Position numbers and translations under genes: made by a program
The notes under the pieces: generated by a model
Databases searched by the model: none
Seen by the model: the letters and a program-made list of their open reading frames with translations, nothing else
Told to the model about the DNA's origin: nothing
From: Immersiella caudata
Lineage: Eukaryota; Ascomycota; Sordariomycetes; Sordariales; Lasiosphaeriaceae
Assembly: GCA_030512335.1 (NCBI GenBank)
Contig: JAULSU010000004.1
Coordinates: 1,550,001-1,614,000 of the forward strand
Length of the DNA: 64,000 nt
Reading direction: 5' to 3'
Shown: piece after piece, positions 12,901 to 23,359 of the stretch
How positions within the stretch are numbered: the stretch's first letter is position 1
Layout of the letters: each line of letters opens with the position of its first letter

Positions 12901-15748
12901 TAACTTTGAGAATCTCGACTTCGATGCTGAGGACGAATCGACCCTTCGCGCCGCCGCCATGGCAAATGCGCAAAATGCCATTGCGGAGGCGCAGAAGAAG
13001 GCGAGAGACTTCAACAAGGACGACACCAACATGGACGAGGATGGGGAAATGAACTTCCAGAACCCCACTGGCATGGGTGATGTCGAGATTGAACAGCCGA
13101 AGCTGCTCAACTGCCAGCTCAAGGAGTACCAGCTCAAGGGTCTCAACTGGCTTGTCAACTTGTACGAGCAGGGCATCAACGGCATCCTGGCCGACGAGAT
13201 GGGTCTCGGCAAGACTGTTCAGTCTATCTCTGTCATGGCCTATCTCGCCGAAAAGTACGACATCTGGGGGCCTTTTCTTGTCGTCGCGCCGGCCTCAACT
13301 CTCCACAACTGGCAGCAAGAAATTGCCAAGTTCGTCCCCCAGTTCAAGGTGCTCCCATACTGGGGCACGGCTGGTGACCGAAAGGTGCTTCGAAAGTTCT
13401 GGGACCGCAAGCACACAACGTACAAGAAGGACGCTCCTTTTCATGTCATGGTCACGTCTTACCAACTGGTTGTTTCCGATGTCGCATATTTCCAAAAGAT
13501 GAAGTGGCAGTACATGATTCTCGACGAGGCGCAGGCTATCAAGAGCTCCCAGAGCTCTCGTTGGAAGTGCCTGTTGGGTTTCCACTGCCGCAACCGTCTC
13601 CTTCTCACCGGTACGCCCATCCAGAACAACATGCAGGAGCTGTGGGCGCTTCTTCATTTTATCATGCCGTCCCTGTTCGATTCCCACGACGAGTTCAGCG
13701 AGTGGTTCTCCAAGGATATCGAGTCGCACGCGCAGAGCAACACGAAGCTCAACGAGGACCAGCTCAAACGTCTGCACATGATCCTGAAGCCGTTTATGCT
13801 TCGTCGTGTCAAGAAGCATGTCCAGAAGGAGCTTGGTGACAAGATCGAGCTGGACATCTTCTGCAACCTGACGTACCGCCAGCGCGCCCTGTACGCCAAC
13901 CTCCGCAACCAGATCAGTATTATGGATCTGATCGAAAAGGCGACGATTGGTGACGACGATTCTGCTAGTCTCATGAATCTCGTCATGCAGTTTCGCAAGG
14001 TTTGCAACCATCCCGACTTGTTCGAGCGCGCCGACACAGCGTCGCCGTTCTCTTGTGGCTATTTTGCCGAAACTGCGTCATTCTTGCGCGAGGGCCCAAA
14101 CATCACTGTTGGATATTCGACTCGCAGCTTGATCAATTACGAGTTGCCCAGGCTAATCTGGCGCGATGGAGGACGACTTCACAAGGCTGGGTCTGACAAC
14201 GTCACTGCCGGGTTTAGGAGCAAGTACCTCGATCATATGATGAACATTTGGGCTCCAGACAACATCCGAGACAGCACTGCAGGGACAGACAACTTCTCGT
14301 GGCTTCGGTTTGCTGATGTCAGCCCACAAGAAGCCTACAAGGCCAGTCACAAGGACATATTCTCCCGTGCTGTTGACCTGACCGCCCCGAAGAATCGCCT
14401 CGGCGCCATGAACGTCGTGTACAGCGAGCCAGAAGACGAGAACTGGACCCCGGCCCACGCTTTGTTCCAGATTTGGGAGCGCAAGGATCGAAAGCCACTT
14501 GCCGACGTCACCGAACAGGGGATACTTGGCAACCTGATGAACGTCGCACGATCCACTTGTGACGACCTTGGCCTCACACGGTTGGAGCAAGCCGCCGCCC
14601 GGCGGGCCTCGGCTCCGCCAGTCGAAGTTATTTGCGACAGCCGCGGATCTGTCCTCGAGCGCGAGAACATCATGTTCAATGCCCCAATGCGCAAGGTCCT
14701 CTACGGGCCGACACTCCCTGAAGAGAAGGCGCTTGTCACGCAGAAGATCCCGCTAGAACGTTTCCCACCGCCGCCCATGCTTCCTGCGCCGGACAATGAG
14801 AAGCGCCGCTTCACTAACATCACTGTCCCGTCGATGCGTAGGTTCGTTACCGACTCTGGCAAGCTTGCGAAGCTGGACGAGCTCCTGCGACAACTGAAGG
14901 AAGGCGGCCATCGTGTGCTCCTGTACTTCCAAATGACGCGCATGATCGATCTGATGGAGGAATATTTGACGTACCGCAACTACAAATACTGCCGTTTGGA
15001 TGGTTCAACAAAGCTCGAAGACAGGCGCGATACCGTGGCGGATTTCCAGACTCGACCCGAGATTTTCATCTTCCTCTTGTCGACTCGCGCTGGTGGTCTT
15101 GGTATCAACCTCACAACCGCCGATACTGTCATCTTCTACGACTCGGACTGGAACCCCACCATCGATTCACAGGCCATGGACCGTGCTCATCGTCTCGGCC
15201 AAACCAAGCAGGTCACTGTGTATCGTCTCATCACTCGGGGCACGATCGAAGAGCGCATCAGGAAGCGTGCTATGCAAAAGGAAGAAGTCCAGCGTGTCGT
15301 CATCACTGGCGGCTCCTCGGCTGGTGCAGGCGTTGACTTCTCTGGTCGTCGCGCACCTGAGAACCGTAATCGTGATATTGCAATGTGGCTGGCCGATGAT
15401 GAGCAGGCAGAGCTCATCGAGAAACGCGAGAAGGAGCTTTTGGAGAGCGGAGAGTACGACAAGGTCCAGAAGAAGCGAGGCGGCAAGCGGAAGCGTGCTG
15501 GCGATGCCGCAGTCAGCCTAGACGAGATGTATCACGAGGGTGAGTGCTCCGCATTGTGTATCGGGCGGACGGAAGCTAACAGATCTTCAGGCGAGGGTAA
15601 CTTCGACGACAAACAGGCCTCCGGCACCGCTACGCCAACTGTTGACCCTGTCGATGTGCGTGGAGGAAAACGCAAGAAGGTGGCCGGTGGCAAGAAAGCC
15701 AAAACAACCAAGCAGCGGCTCGCCATCGCTGATGGGGAGATGGAGTAA
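9901..15748 (+). CDS. INO80: INO80 chromatin-remodelling ATPase
   Basis: Four exons, 9901-10545, 10856-11143, 11198-15539 and 15591-15748, give 1810 residues. It is the catalytic subunit of the nuclear INO80 complex, which slides nucleosomes and exchanges H2A.Z. The Ser/Pro-rich N-terminal third is followed by coiled-coil basic stretches. The HSA/DBINO region (about 700-850, beginning FQSKGFNQIYDQIWRDL) binds actin-related proteins. The SNF2 ATPase has DEMGLGKT (about 978), the INO80-type box DEAQ (about 1087) and the helicase C domain (about 1550-1700, with STRAGGLGINL and the motif VI QAMDRAHRLGQ). A 280-residue insertion between the lobes, after CNHPDLFERAD, is the Ino80 hallmark that binds Rvb1/Rvb2. 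Intron 1 is 310 bp, long for this window. Introns 2 (54 bp) and 3 (51 bp) are multiples of three without stops. The start is the ATG at 9901; upstream in-frame sequence lacks conservation features. Confidence 0.95.
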
Positions 15749-16872
15749 TAATAACGACCGATCTTGACGGTTTACGAGCTCGCAACCCCTCCCCAGGCCC
15801 GGGGTTCCGACCACATATTTACCATCCGGCTGTCGATCGCATGAGAGGATCAAGATATTTATTTGTGTACTGTAGGACTAGGAAGGAGGGCCATCTGCAT
15901 ATGGTTTACGGGGAAACGGGACGAAAAAGTGCCTGCCTTGCGCGCTTGTTTTCATGAACCATTCGGGACGGTGTTTCAGGAGAATACGGAAAGGGCAAGC
16001 AACGCACTGCTGTGAACTATACGGCTTTTCTTTTGATCTCTTTCATGTTTTCTTATTAGACCTACATTGGAGCTCATTGCATCTTGCTGTGGGGAGTGAA
16101 GAGCAGGGATCTGGAGGGGATGCGAGTTGGGGATGGAAGCTCAGGTCAACCATGGAGAATAGAACTGGTTTACAACAGCAGGCATAAACAGATACGGGTT
16201 ATATGGCTTGATGGTGTTCTTCGTCTTTGTTTCAGTGCGGTGCGTTTGCGGCTGGTGGTTGGGTGCCGAATGGTCAGCGCGGGTGTGTCGAATGTTTGGG
16301 CCGCAACATGTAAATTAGTCCGGGCTAGACGAAGAAATGGGCCTATGATACGGTCGACACTTGGTCGCAGGGTGCGAACAAGAAATGAAGATAAATAAAC
16401 TGGCGCTGATAGCTTCGCGAGAGCGGAACCTCTAAACTTGGTAAAAACATGACAAAGCCCCAACGCCTCTCCTTCGTAAAGATCACACGCTCGCCGTTCA
16501 GCCTCCGCCTCCATATGTTATGCTCCCTCACTTTAAACCATTCCTCAGAAGTTCGAAACGTCCCAAGAGCCTCCGCTGTAGTCATTGCAGCCTTGACCCC
16601 CCATGCCACCATCAACAGCTGCATGTGCCACCAGGTTTACTCACGGCCCTCCCTGGTGCGGTCTTGTGTCTGCAGGGCCCTTCGACCCTCCTTTTCTAAA
16701 AAGCCAAGAGCCCTGCCTTATCATCCCCGCCTTTTGCGCAGCCGTATTTGGTGTTGAAGTCCGGCGCCGAACCGGCCTCATCTGTCATCTTCTCCTTGCC
16801 CTTGCGACTGGAACAGCTCGGGAAGATAACCTCCTCCTCGTCCTTCTCTTCTCGCTTATCCCCACCCAGTCC
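15749..16872. other. 3' flank between convergent genes
   Basis: It contains the 3' UTRs of INO80 (+) and the promethin-like gene (-). No further gene is supported. The + ORF at 16603-17184 is the complement of the promethin-like gene. Confidence 0.5.
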
Positions 16873-17526
16873 CTACTGAGTGTCGCCATTCACGAGCTTC
16901 GCCTTCTCATTCGAACCGCTCAGCTTCTCCATCTGCTTGTTCTGCACACCACCACCTCTCTGTGTCCACAGAACATGAACCCATCTCGCCACCATGAAGC
17001 TGGTGAGCCCCCATATCCACACCCCGACCGCAACCGCAAACGTGAAGCAGAGCACCGGTGTCAAGACCGCCAAGGCAACAGCCGTCGAAAAGAGCGTGAA
17101 AACGAGTGCGGCGCCGAATGCGAAGAATGCAACCGTCCCGATGAAGGAGGCGAACAGGAGGAGGGGTACGACCGCGAGGCATAGCTGCGCTATAACGAAC
17201 CACTAAAAGCCGTTGATGTCAGCAACCGTCAGTTGTTGGGGGCCACTAAAATGCGGGGTTGAGGGCCTGTGGAGTGCGGAGGAGGACCCATTGCAGGTGT
17301 GCTTCACCCCTGTAACGCACGGGGGAAGGACTCTTACGAATGCAAACGGGTATTCGCTGGCGTAGGTAACGGTCTTTTGCGAGATACTATAACGCTTGTC
17401 CAAGGCGACTGCGTTGTCTACGACGCGTTGCCCCTTTGCCGTGGCGTACCCGGCGATGCCGTTCCACTTGGTGAGAGGCGGCATGTCGGCGTCGCCACCT
17501 CGGACGCTGTTCATGAAATGCGGCAT
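16873..17526 (-). CDS. Promethin-like hydrophobic (ER/lipid droplet) protein
   Basis: Two exons on the - strand, 17526-17338 and 17202-16873, separated by a 135-bp intron (GTAAGA...CTTTTAG), give 172 residues. The polar N-terminal 60 residues are followed by an unbroken hydrophobic region of about 75 residues (from WFVIAQLCLAVVPLLLF to VGVWIWGLTSFMVARW), then a short charged tail. A long double-hairpin hydrophobic core with polar ends and no signal peptide is the shape of promethin/LDAF1-like and oleosin-like proteins, which sit in ER and lipid-droplet membranes with seipin. The assignment is by architecture, not by a signature motif. The chosen ATG is the first in frame; the frame stays open 25 codons upstream to a TGA, so an extra 5' exon is possible. 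Confidence 0.6.
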
Positions 17527-18485
17527 GTTTGTGGGAATGAAGATGCTGATGGGGACAAGTAGCAAAAGCCAAGATAATATCTTGACCGGTCCTCGCAGAT
17601 GAGCTCAATGTCAATGGAAGATGAATGTATCGCCTACTAGTCAAGAAGCGGTGCTCAGTAGATAACAGTTGAAGTTGGGGTTGGGAGGCTTGTGAGGTGG
17701 AATGACGTGCAGTGGGAAGGGAGACGATCGGGAAGCTTGGGCCATCCATGCTGGGCCTCGGCGCCAAGACTCGGCGTCAACAATGAAGGCAGGGGCAAGG
17801 GGGTCGCTTTGTTGGAGGACACTACCTAATTTTGACATCCTCCAAACAGAATGCGATTGTCATCGTGAAAACAAACAAAAGCCTCTAAAAAACTGGAGAA
17901 CTTTGGGGGCCTTGAGGACTTTGGTTCTCTACCGCATAAGCCAGACCATGAGAGCTACGGAACTCACCCAAGGTCCACGAAGACTGAAGCTGCTGTAAGC
18001 TGAAAGTGCAGGAATGACATCAAACCCCAGCAATCCCCCCGTCCAAGGGCAAATAATCAGGCGATCATGGCAGCAAGGTCATCGGTGCACATTCCAGTCG
18101 TGAGACGAGAGGCCAGATGCTCTTACCCCCGCAACATCCATACACCCCGCGCCCTTCTTCACGAGGGGAGACGCGGTGTGATGTCCACTTCCATCTCAGC
18201 TCGCAGTAGGGTTCAGCGATACATCCAGTTCTTTAAACGTGATTCATTAGGACTACTCGAAAATGTGATTATCCCAAGCCGCGTGCAACCCCCTTTCTAT
18301 TCCCATCACTGTATTATCCCACCATCTCGCCACCCAAGACGCACCTCGAAGGTATCCCCAACTTCTCTGAAAGCTTCCCAGCGTTCTCTTCCAACACTCA
18401 ACGGTTTCCACACATGCTTCCCACATCCTAAACCGCATCTCGTCGATGTACTTTAGCTGTATCCGAGTCACAACGAGGTGTTGAC
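17527..18485. other. Intergenic, no gene seen
   Basis: It is the promoter side of the promethin-like gene and the 3' flank of the next - strand gene. Short ATG frames are present (for example 17641-17838 on the - strand), with no recognisable domain. Confidence 0.5.
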
Positions 18486-18971
18486 TCAAACCTGCACTGG
18501 CGGGTTGGTTCCCCAGACGGGAGGAGGTGGCGGGGGCAGAAAAGGAACAGGTATCCTGGTTTGCCGTGAAGGGTTGGCATCGACCTGGCCGGCTGGGATG
18601 ACGACCGCCTCGGAATGTCCCTCCGGTGTTGGTAACGTCTCGTCCTGCTGGGCTGGGTGTGGCGCGGCGCTAGGCAGGATGAACATATCGCCTCCAATCT
18701 GCGTCTTGCAGTCCCGATGATTGGCTCCAGTGCAGGTGCTGATCTTGTACCAGGGGATGTAGTTTCCTTCCTTGTCTTTCGGCCGGGTCATGGCGGTCTG
18801 GAATGGAGCTGGAGAGGCTAAGAGTGTCGAAGCCGGGTACGGGGGGTAAGGGTAGGTGACGATGCGTGTCTGAAATGTTGTCATCTGGGTGACTGCCGTG
18901 GGCGTAGGATTGGGTTTGGCGACAACTCCTTGGAGTGCGAACAGGAAGAGACCAACGGTTGATGACAACAT
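18486..18971 (-). CDS. Small secreted protein, Pro/Thr-rich
   Basis: Single exon, 161 residues. The ATG at 18971 was chosen because it begins a clear signal peptide (MLSSTVGLFLFALQGVVA, likely cleaved near residue 18). The in-frame ATG further upstream would bury it. The mature part is rich in Pro, Thr and Ala, with Tyr/Pro-rich segments and a single pair of cysteines (CTGANHRDC) that could form one disulphide. It ends in a poly-Pro run. No family is recognised. Size and secretion fit an apoplastic or cell-wall protein, and a candidate effector role is only inference. There is no GPI signal at the C-terminus. Confidence 0.65.
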   Translation of the reverse strand: MLSSTVGLFLFALQGVVAKPNPTPTAVTQMTTFQTRIVTYPYPPYPASTLLASPAPFQTAMTRPKDKEGNYIPWYKISTCTGANHRDCKTQIGGDMFILPSAAPHPAQQDETLPTPEGHSEAVVIPAGQVDANPSRQTRIPVPFLPPPPPPVWGTNPPVQV

Positions 18972-19794
18972 GGTGACCAGATGGATGACTGTTGTCAAAC
19001 TAAGACAAGTTCTCAGCGATGATGGGTGCGAGGTCAAATGATGTAGCGGCAAGGTAAAGACTGATGTGAGATGGACGAGAGAGAAGAAGAAGAAGAAACG
19101 AGCTCGAAGTTGGAGGATGGCCTGGACTTATGGGCCATGAGCCAGCGCCCCTCCTTGTCCGCTCCTCCTTCTTTTCCATGAGCGACACTCCCGGTAATTG
19201 GGAGGAGCAAAAGAATCGCTTCGCAACCGCTCTAAGAGAGGATTCGGCGCCGAGAGGTGAGAATGGGGAAGAACAACACCCGGAGCCACTGAATGCCCTT
19301 TCAGGAAGCAGCAAGGCGGGGCTCGCCGTCTGCTTTGTGTGCAATGCCCAAGAAGTCGTCAGACTTCGCTCCCGGGGGGCGAGCATTCTGGAATCCGAGT
19401 CAATTTTGACATTGCTGCAGTGGTAGAAATCATCACGATGCCCCTGACCTGAAAGAAGGCACGGTGAGGTCCCGGTCGAAAACAAAGCGAGCTACTGAAA
19501 CAGCCAAAAGTAAGAACCGGGCTGTTCTCAGCACAACAACGAAACTCAAGCACCATGCCCAGGATGCGCCACAATTCTTCCAAAGTAGGATAGGCTACGA
19601 AGTAGAGTTTGCACCCTGCAAAAGCAGCCATATCACCAACGGGAGTTTGCAGCTCTGGGAATAAACCCTCTACATCTATCTTCTGTCATCTCCGGGCCCG
19701 TGGCGGTGTGATCCTATGCTACAGCGGTACTAACACTGTGCAAGCTCAATAGGTCAAGATAGGTGGCGGACGACTTCTTCCCAGCACATGTTTC
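18972..19794. other. Intergenic, no gene seen
   Basis: The frame at 19130-19426 (+) and its complements match no family and lack a plausible signal or domain. Confidence 0.5.
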
Positions 19795-20349
19795 TCACGC
19801 AGAATCAACGCTCCCTTCAGCATCACCTCCCTTCCTCGCCCCTGACCCCGCCCCAATCAAATCCGGCCTCTCCACCTTCAACCTCGCAAACGTCTTCTCT
19901 GCTTCCCAAGCCCACGGCGACGGCGGCGACAGCAAATCCATCTTCTCCGATGTCCGCTGATTGCTTTCCGGATAAAACGCCCATACCACCACCAGCGACA
20001 AGAAATTCGCCGCGCCGAATATATGCAATGTGTTCTCACCAATTGCGCTAAACATGACGGGAAATAACAGCGTCAACCAGCCGTTACCGGTACTCCACCC
20101 AACCGCACCCCACGCGTTGCCTTTGGCGCGAACTTGCAACGAGAAGATCTCGGCGGGGCACAGCCAGGGAACTGTGAACCACGTAGCGCCAAACACAGAG
20201 GTGAAGATGAAGACGAAAGAGGCTGCCGCTGCGCCATAGGAGTTAGTCAGTGAGTCGTTGCCCGTGTAGCTGGAATTTTGTTTCTCCCGCTTCATGGGTT
20301 CACATCCACATTGTGCGCTCCAATATCCCCTCGCTGAATTCTGCCGCAA
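19795..20349 (-). pseudogene. C-terminal remnant of an MFS sugar transporter
   Basis: The frame encodes only the last three or so transmembrane helices of a sugar porter (Pfam Sugar_tr type). The motif WFTVPWLCPAEIFSLQVRAK, typical of the helix 10-11 region, is followed by GWSTGNGW and then a final helix and the cytoplasmic PESNQRTSEKMD tail. About 350 N-terminal residues, including the helix 4-5 signatures, are missing and cannot be found upstream within 500 bp. The frame begins without an ATG; the first internal ATG would give a three-helix protein. A relic of an unrelated STAND gene begins about 200 bp upstream, so the fragment looks truncated by rearrangement. Expression as a short protein is possible but not expected. 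Confidence 0.75.
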
Positions 20350-20547
20350 GGATGGCCCATTTCACCACAGCACTGCAAATATGGAAATTGTGAACGATGA
20401 GTTCAAGGAATGGCCTCGATGAGACCCAGAGTTTCTCCCTCGATGCGGCCTGGCCCTTTTCCCTCCTAGATCCCGAGTCATGTGCTCCTCATCTGGCGCC
20501 CAGCCCAGCTGTGGCAGTCCGTTGACGCCCAAATCAGATCTTCGTCC

Positions 20548-20930
20548 TCAGAGCACATCTAATATTAGATCTTCCTTTTCAAAAGCCTCTCTTACGATGT
20601 CTGTGCCCGGTGTGCTGGTGAGTAGTAGCTTGATGGTGACAGGGATGCTCCGATTGTTAACGAGGCGGATGAGGCTTAGAAACGCGGGCATTGCCTCTTT
20701 CTTAAATTCATCGCGCTCAAAGAGGTACACACCATCGATGAAGAAGAAGACTGTCGTGGTATTGGGCAGCTGCTAGACTAGCCAGCCGAGCACCAGATGA
20801 GCACGTCCAGGTTCATTGTCTGGGACGCCTCCACGGCAGCCATCCTGCGGGCCCTCCCAGTTACTGATACTTCGTTTGCACCGCTTCGAGCTTGCGGCGG
20901 ATCTCATCCCAGCTATCCAGTCTCTGAACG
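20548..20930 (-). pseudogene. Relic of a STAND-type NTPase (NACHT-like)
   Basis: On the - strand a frame reads TTTVFFFIDGVYLFERDEF followed by IPVTIKLLLTSTPGTDIV. This resembles the Walker B (FFFIDG) and following RNB-like strand (KLLLTSTPG) of fungal NACHT-type STAND proteins. A TAG stop lies 6 codons before the Walker B strand, and the frame ends in TGA soon after. About 110 bp upstream in another frame is WDEIRRKLEAVQTKYQ, like the helical segment that precedes the NTPase in fungal STAND proteins, ending in TAA. No Walker A was found. Several stops and frame changes show decay. Such genes serve in fungal self/non-self recognition; here nothing functional is left. Confidence 0.5.
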
Positions 20931-23359
20931 CTGCACTCGGTCCTGGGCCGGCTTTGGGGCTTTGCTTTCTTGAACTGGGCTCTGGAAACGGGAAAGATGT
21001 CAGTCTAGAATACCGACGCGTTTAAATTTTGCTCAGTCCGGCGTCGGTGGGAGGTCGTCACCATTCGGAGGCGGCACCAAGGGATGGTGTATCGGGGAGT
21101 ACTGCCCGGGCGTGGTGACTCACCACACGGACGGGTTTACAGGCATCGGATGCTGCTCTTCGAGACCATGATCGATGTCGTCGACTGCCACAAGACGACT
21201 GAGCTCCGGTATCAAACAGTCGACCAGTCATAGCGGTGGCGCTGGAAAGACGAGGGTGGGAACCTCTAGATTGCATGTGTCTTGCGTGCCTGTCATTGGG
21301 CGCTGATATTGGGACCACTCTTCAACGTTATCGACTGGTTGGATCGGGCGTTTGGTCTGCTGGGGCAGAGCTACACTTTGTGGGCGGTTGAAAAGGGCGA
21401 TGCGACTCAAAGCAACTGGCTGTGAGATTCGTTTTTCATTGAAAAATGGGGCCACATGTCTGCAAGGAGACACAATCAATTTCTCTAGGAAGCCGGGGCA
21501 AGCGGATTTCTTGACAGGGGTCTCGGCCAACATCGTACCTTCCCTGAGAGATGTTGCCGAGCTGCCGGGGACCAAGTCCACGCTTCTCGAGCCGCCCGCT
21601 CCAGTTTGCTTCTAGCTTCACATTCTCGGCCGTATGGTTTGTTTGCATCCCAAATTTTTATGTTTTACCTACTAAACGTGCCGCCTGTGCGACTGCTCCC
21701 GTCAACTGCCGGCACCGTGGAAAGGCACTTGGTCACGCCGCCCCCCCCCTCCCCCTGATGCCTGGAGCCGGGGCGGTTGAACTGGCCCCGGGCAATGCGA
21801 CGCTACCCCTACGGACTTCGATTCAGGCTAGCAAAGAGCGTCGCCAAGCGGTAAGCTTCCGTTTGTCTAGCATTCACGCTGGATATGGCCAGAAGCCTAC
21901 GACACCCGGCGTACAGCGCACTCACTCGCGCTGGAACGGGGAGCAATTCAACACCTGCCAGGCGGCGCCAGCGCTGGCCGAAGTTGGAGCCCAATGCAAC
22001 AGCTGCCAGGACATCCTACAGCTCGACGCCACGCCATCGCCACTCTGGGGTCAAGCAGTCCCAGGTTGCGCGCAACGCCTCCCTCAAGGCCGCCGACAAG
22101 GCGCTACCTCATGGCCGACATGCCGATTTTTTTACTGATGGTGGGCTGCAAATCTTCTGCATGATCTGCTAAATCCTCCGAATTAAACCTCAGAAGATGC
22201 CCCTGCTCTAATTCTGGTGCTGCGCGGAGCGCCGGGGCTTCTATTGCACTGTCAACCGGAAACTTCAAAGATCCGGTACGCTGATTCCCTTGTTGATTCA
22301 CCCTTTTCCACCTCATCTTGCGCGCCAAGACGTTGTCAGCCAAGCAACCTAACATCGTTCAAGCTTCGGATGTGCCCCGGGGACCGAGTGGGCAAGTCCA
22401 GACCTCGAGATCGGCTCAGGGGCTGTGAGAATTCTCCGACACGGCGAGCGAATGCCATTTTCAGGACACAGCGGAGCAGGCTCCCGGCGGCTTCGGAACT
22501 TTGCAAATCCACTCTCCCCACTGTCTCGGAAAATTTACCCTTCGAGCCAACCTATCAAGGCCAACCCCGGATTGAAGATCTGCTGCGATGGGCCTGCGAT
22601 GGTCTGCTGTCAAATCGCAAATACCCACTGAGCGACGCTGGGGGACCGCTGCCAAGAGCTCCCGTACCAAACTTTACAATAGCCCCCTCTGTCGCAGGGG
22701 CGCGGAGATCTCCGATCCGGAACACTCTACTGCCCAATGGGGAGCTGCGTGAGGCTGAGAGCAACCCCAAACTAACCGCACAGGGGGCCAACTTGCATTG
22801 AGCCGCTCAGACGGGGTAGTCTTCCGAGGGCCTGGAGGCCCAGGCGCACCATGCTGTCAACAGTGTGGGGAGATGGCCCGTTCAGGCTATTTTGATATGG
22901 AACGACGCTGGAACATGACACTTGGTGGGGGGGCACTCTTGCTGCTCACCAACATCCAGCCCGGACCCACACGGTTAACTGCCGTCTGCGCATCCATCGC
23001 CGAGGACATCGCGACTCGAAACAGGGGCGCACTGTTGCCGCCCCGCCATTGACAAGGGGTCTGAACAAACACCTGGGCCCGTTGGGTCGTGGGGAGGCCA
23101 AGATGTTGGCAAGGTAAAACCAAGACATAGCTCCGGTGGAGACCTTCGTTTCCTTCTCTTGATCTCTCCTCCGCACACACACCGTGGAACGTTGGGAGTG
23201 GATTCGCTCGGAGAATATGTGAAAATCGCCGGCTTCGAAAGCTTGCTCCGCTGGTCTCGGGACTTTTCTTTCTTCTTTGAACATTACTTGTTCTTCCCTT
23301 CTTTATCGGTTCGACCACTTCGACAGTGTCGCCGCCAGTCTTTACGGAATGCAGCAGAG
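20931..23359. other. Gene-free stretch upstream of the GPCR
   Basis: About 2.4 kb. The first 150 bp may hold more of the STAND relic. A C10 run sits near 21742. Long frames at 21551-22138 and 22217-22801 (+) are Arg/Pro/Ser-rich with no domain. The final 250 bp are probably GPCR promoter and 5' UTR. Confidence 0.45.

Noticed and set aside
11444..12973. 509-codon antisense ORF opposite INO80
   Set aside because: Leu/Val-rich translation of Lys/Glu-rich coiled-coil codons on the other strand; a shadow of INO80.
16603..17184. 193-codon + strand ORF
   Set aside because: It overlaps the promethin-like exon in antisense, and the hydrophobic exon on the - strand is far more convincing.
21551..22801. 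Two + strand ORFs of about 195 codons each
   Set aside because: Composition like random GC-neutral sequence, no signal peptide, TM or motif.
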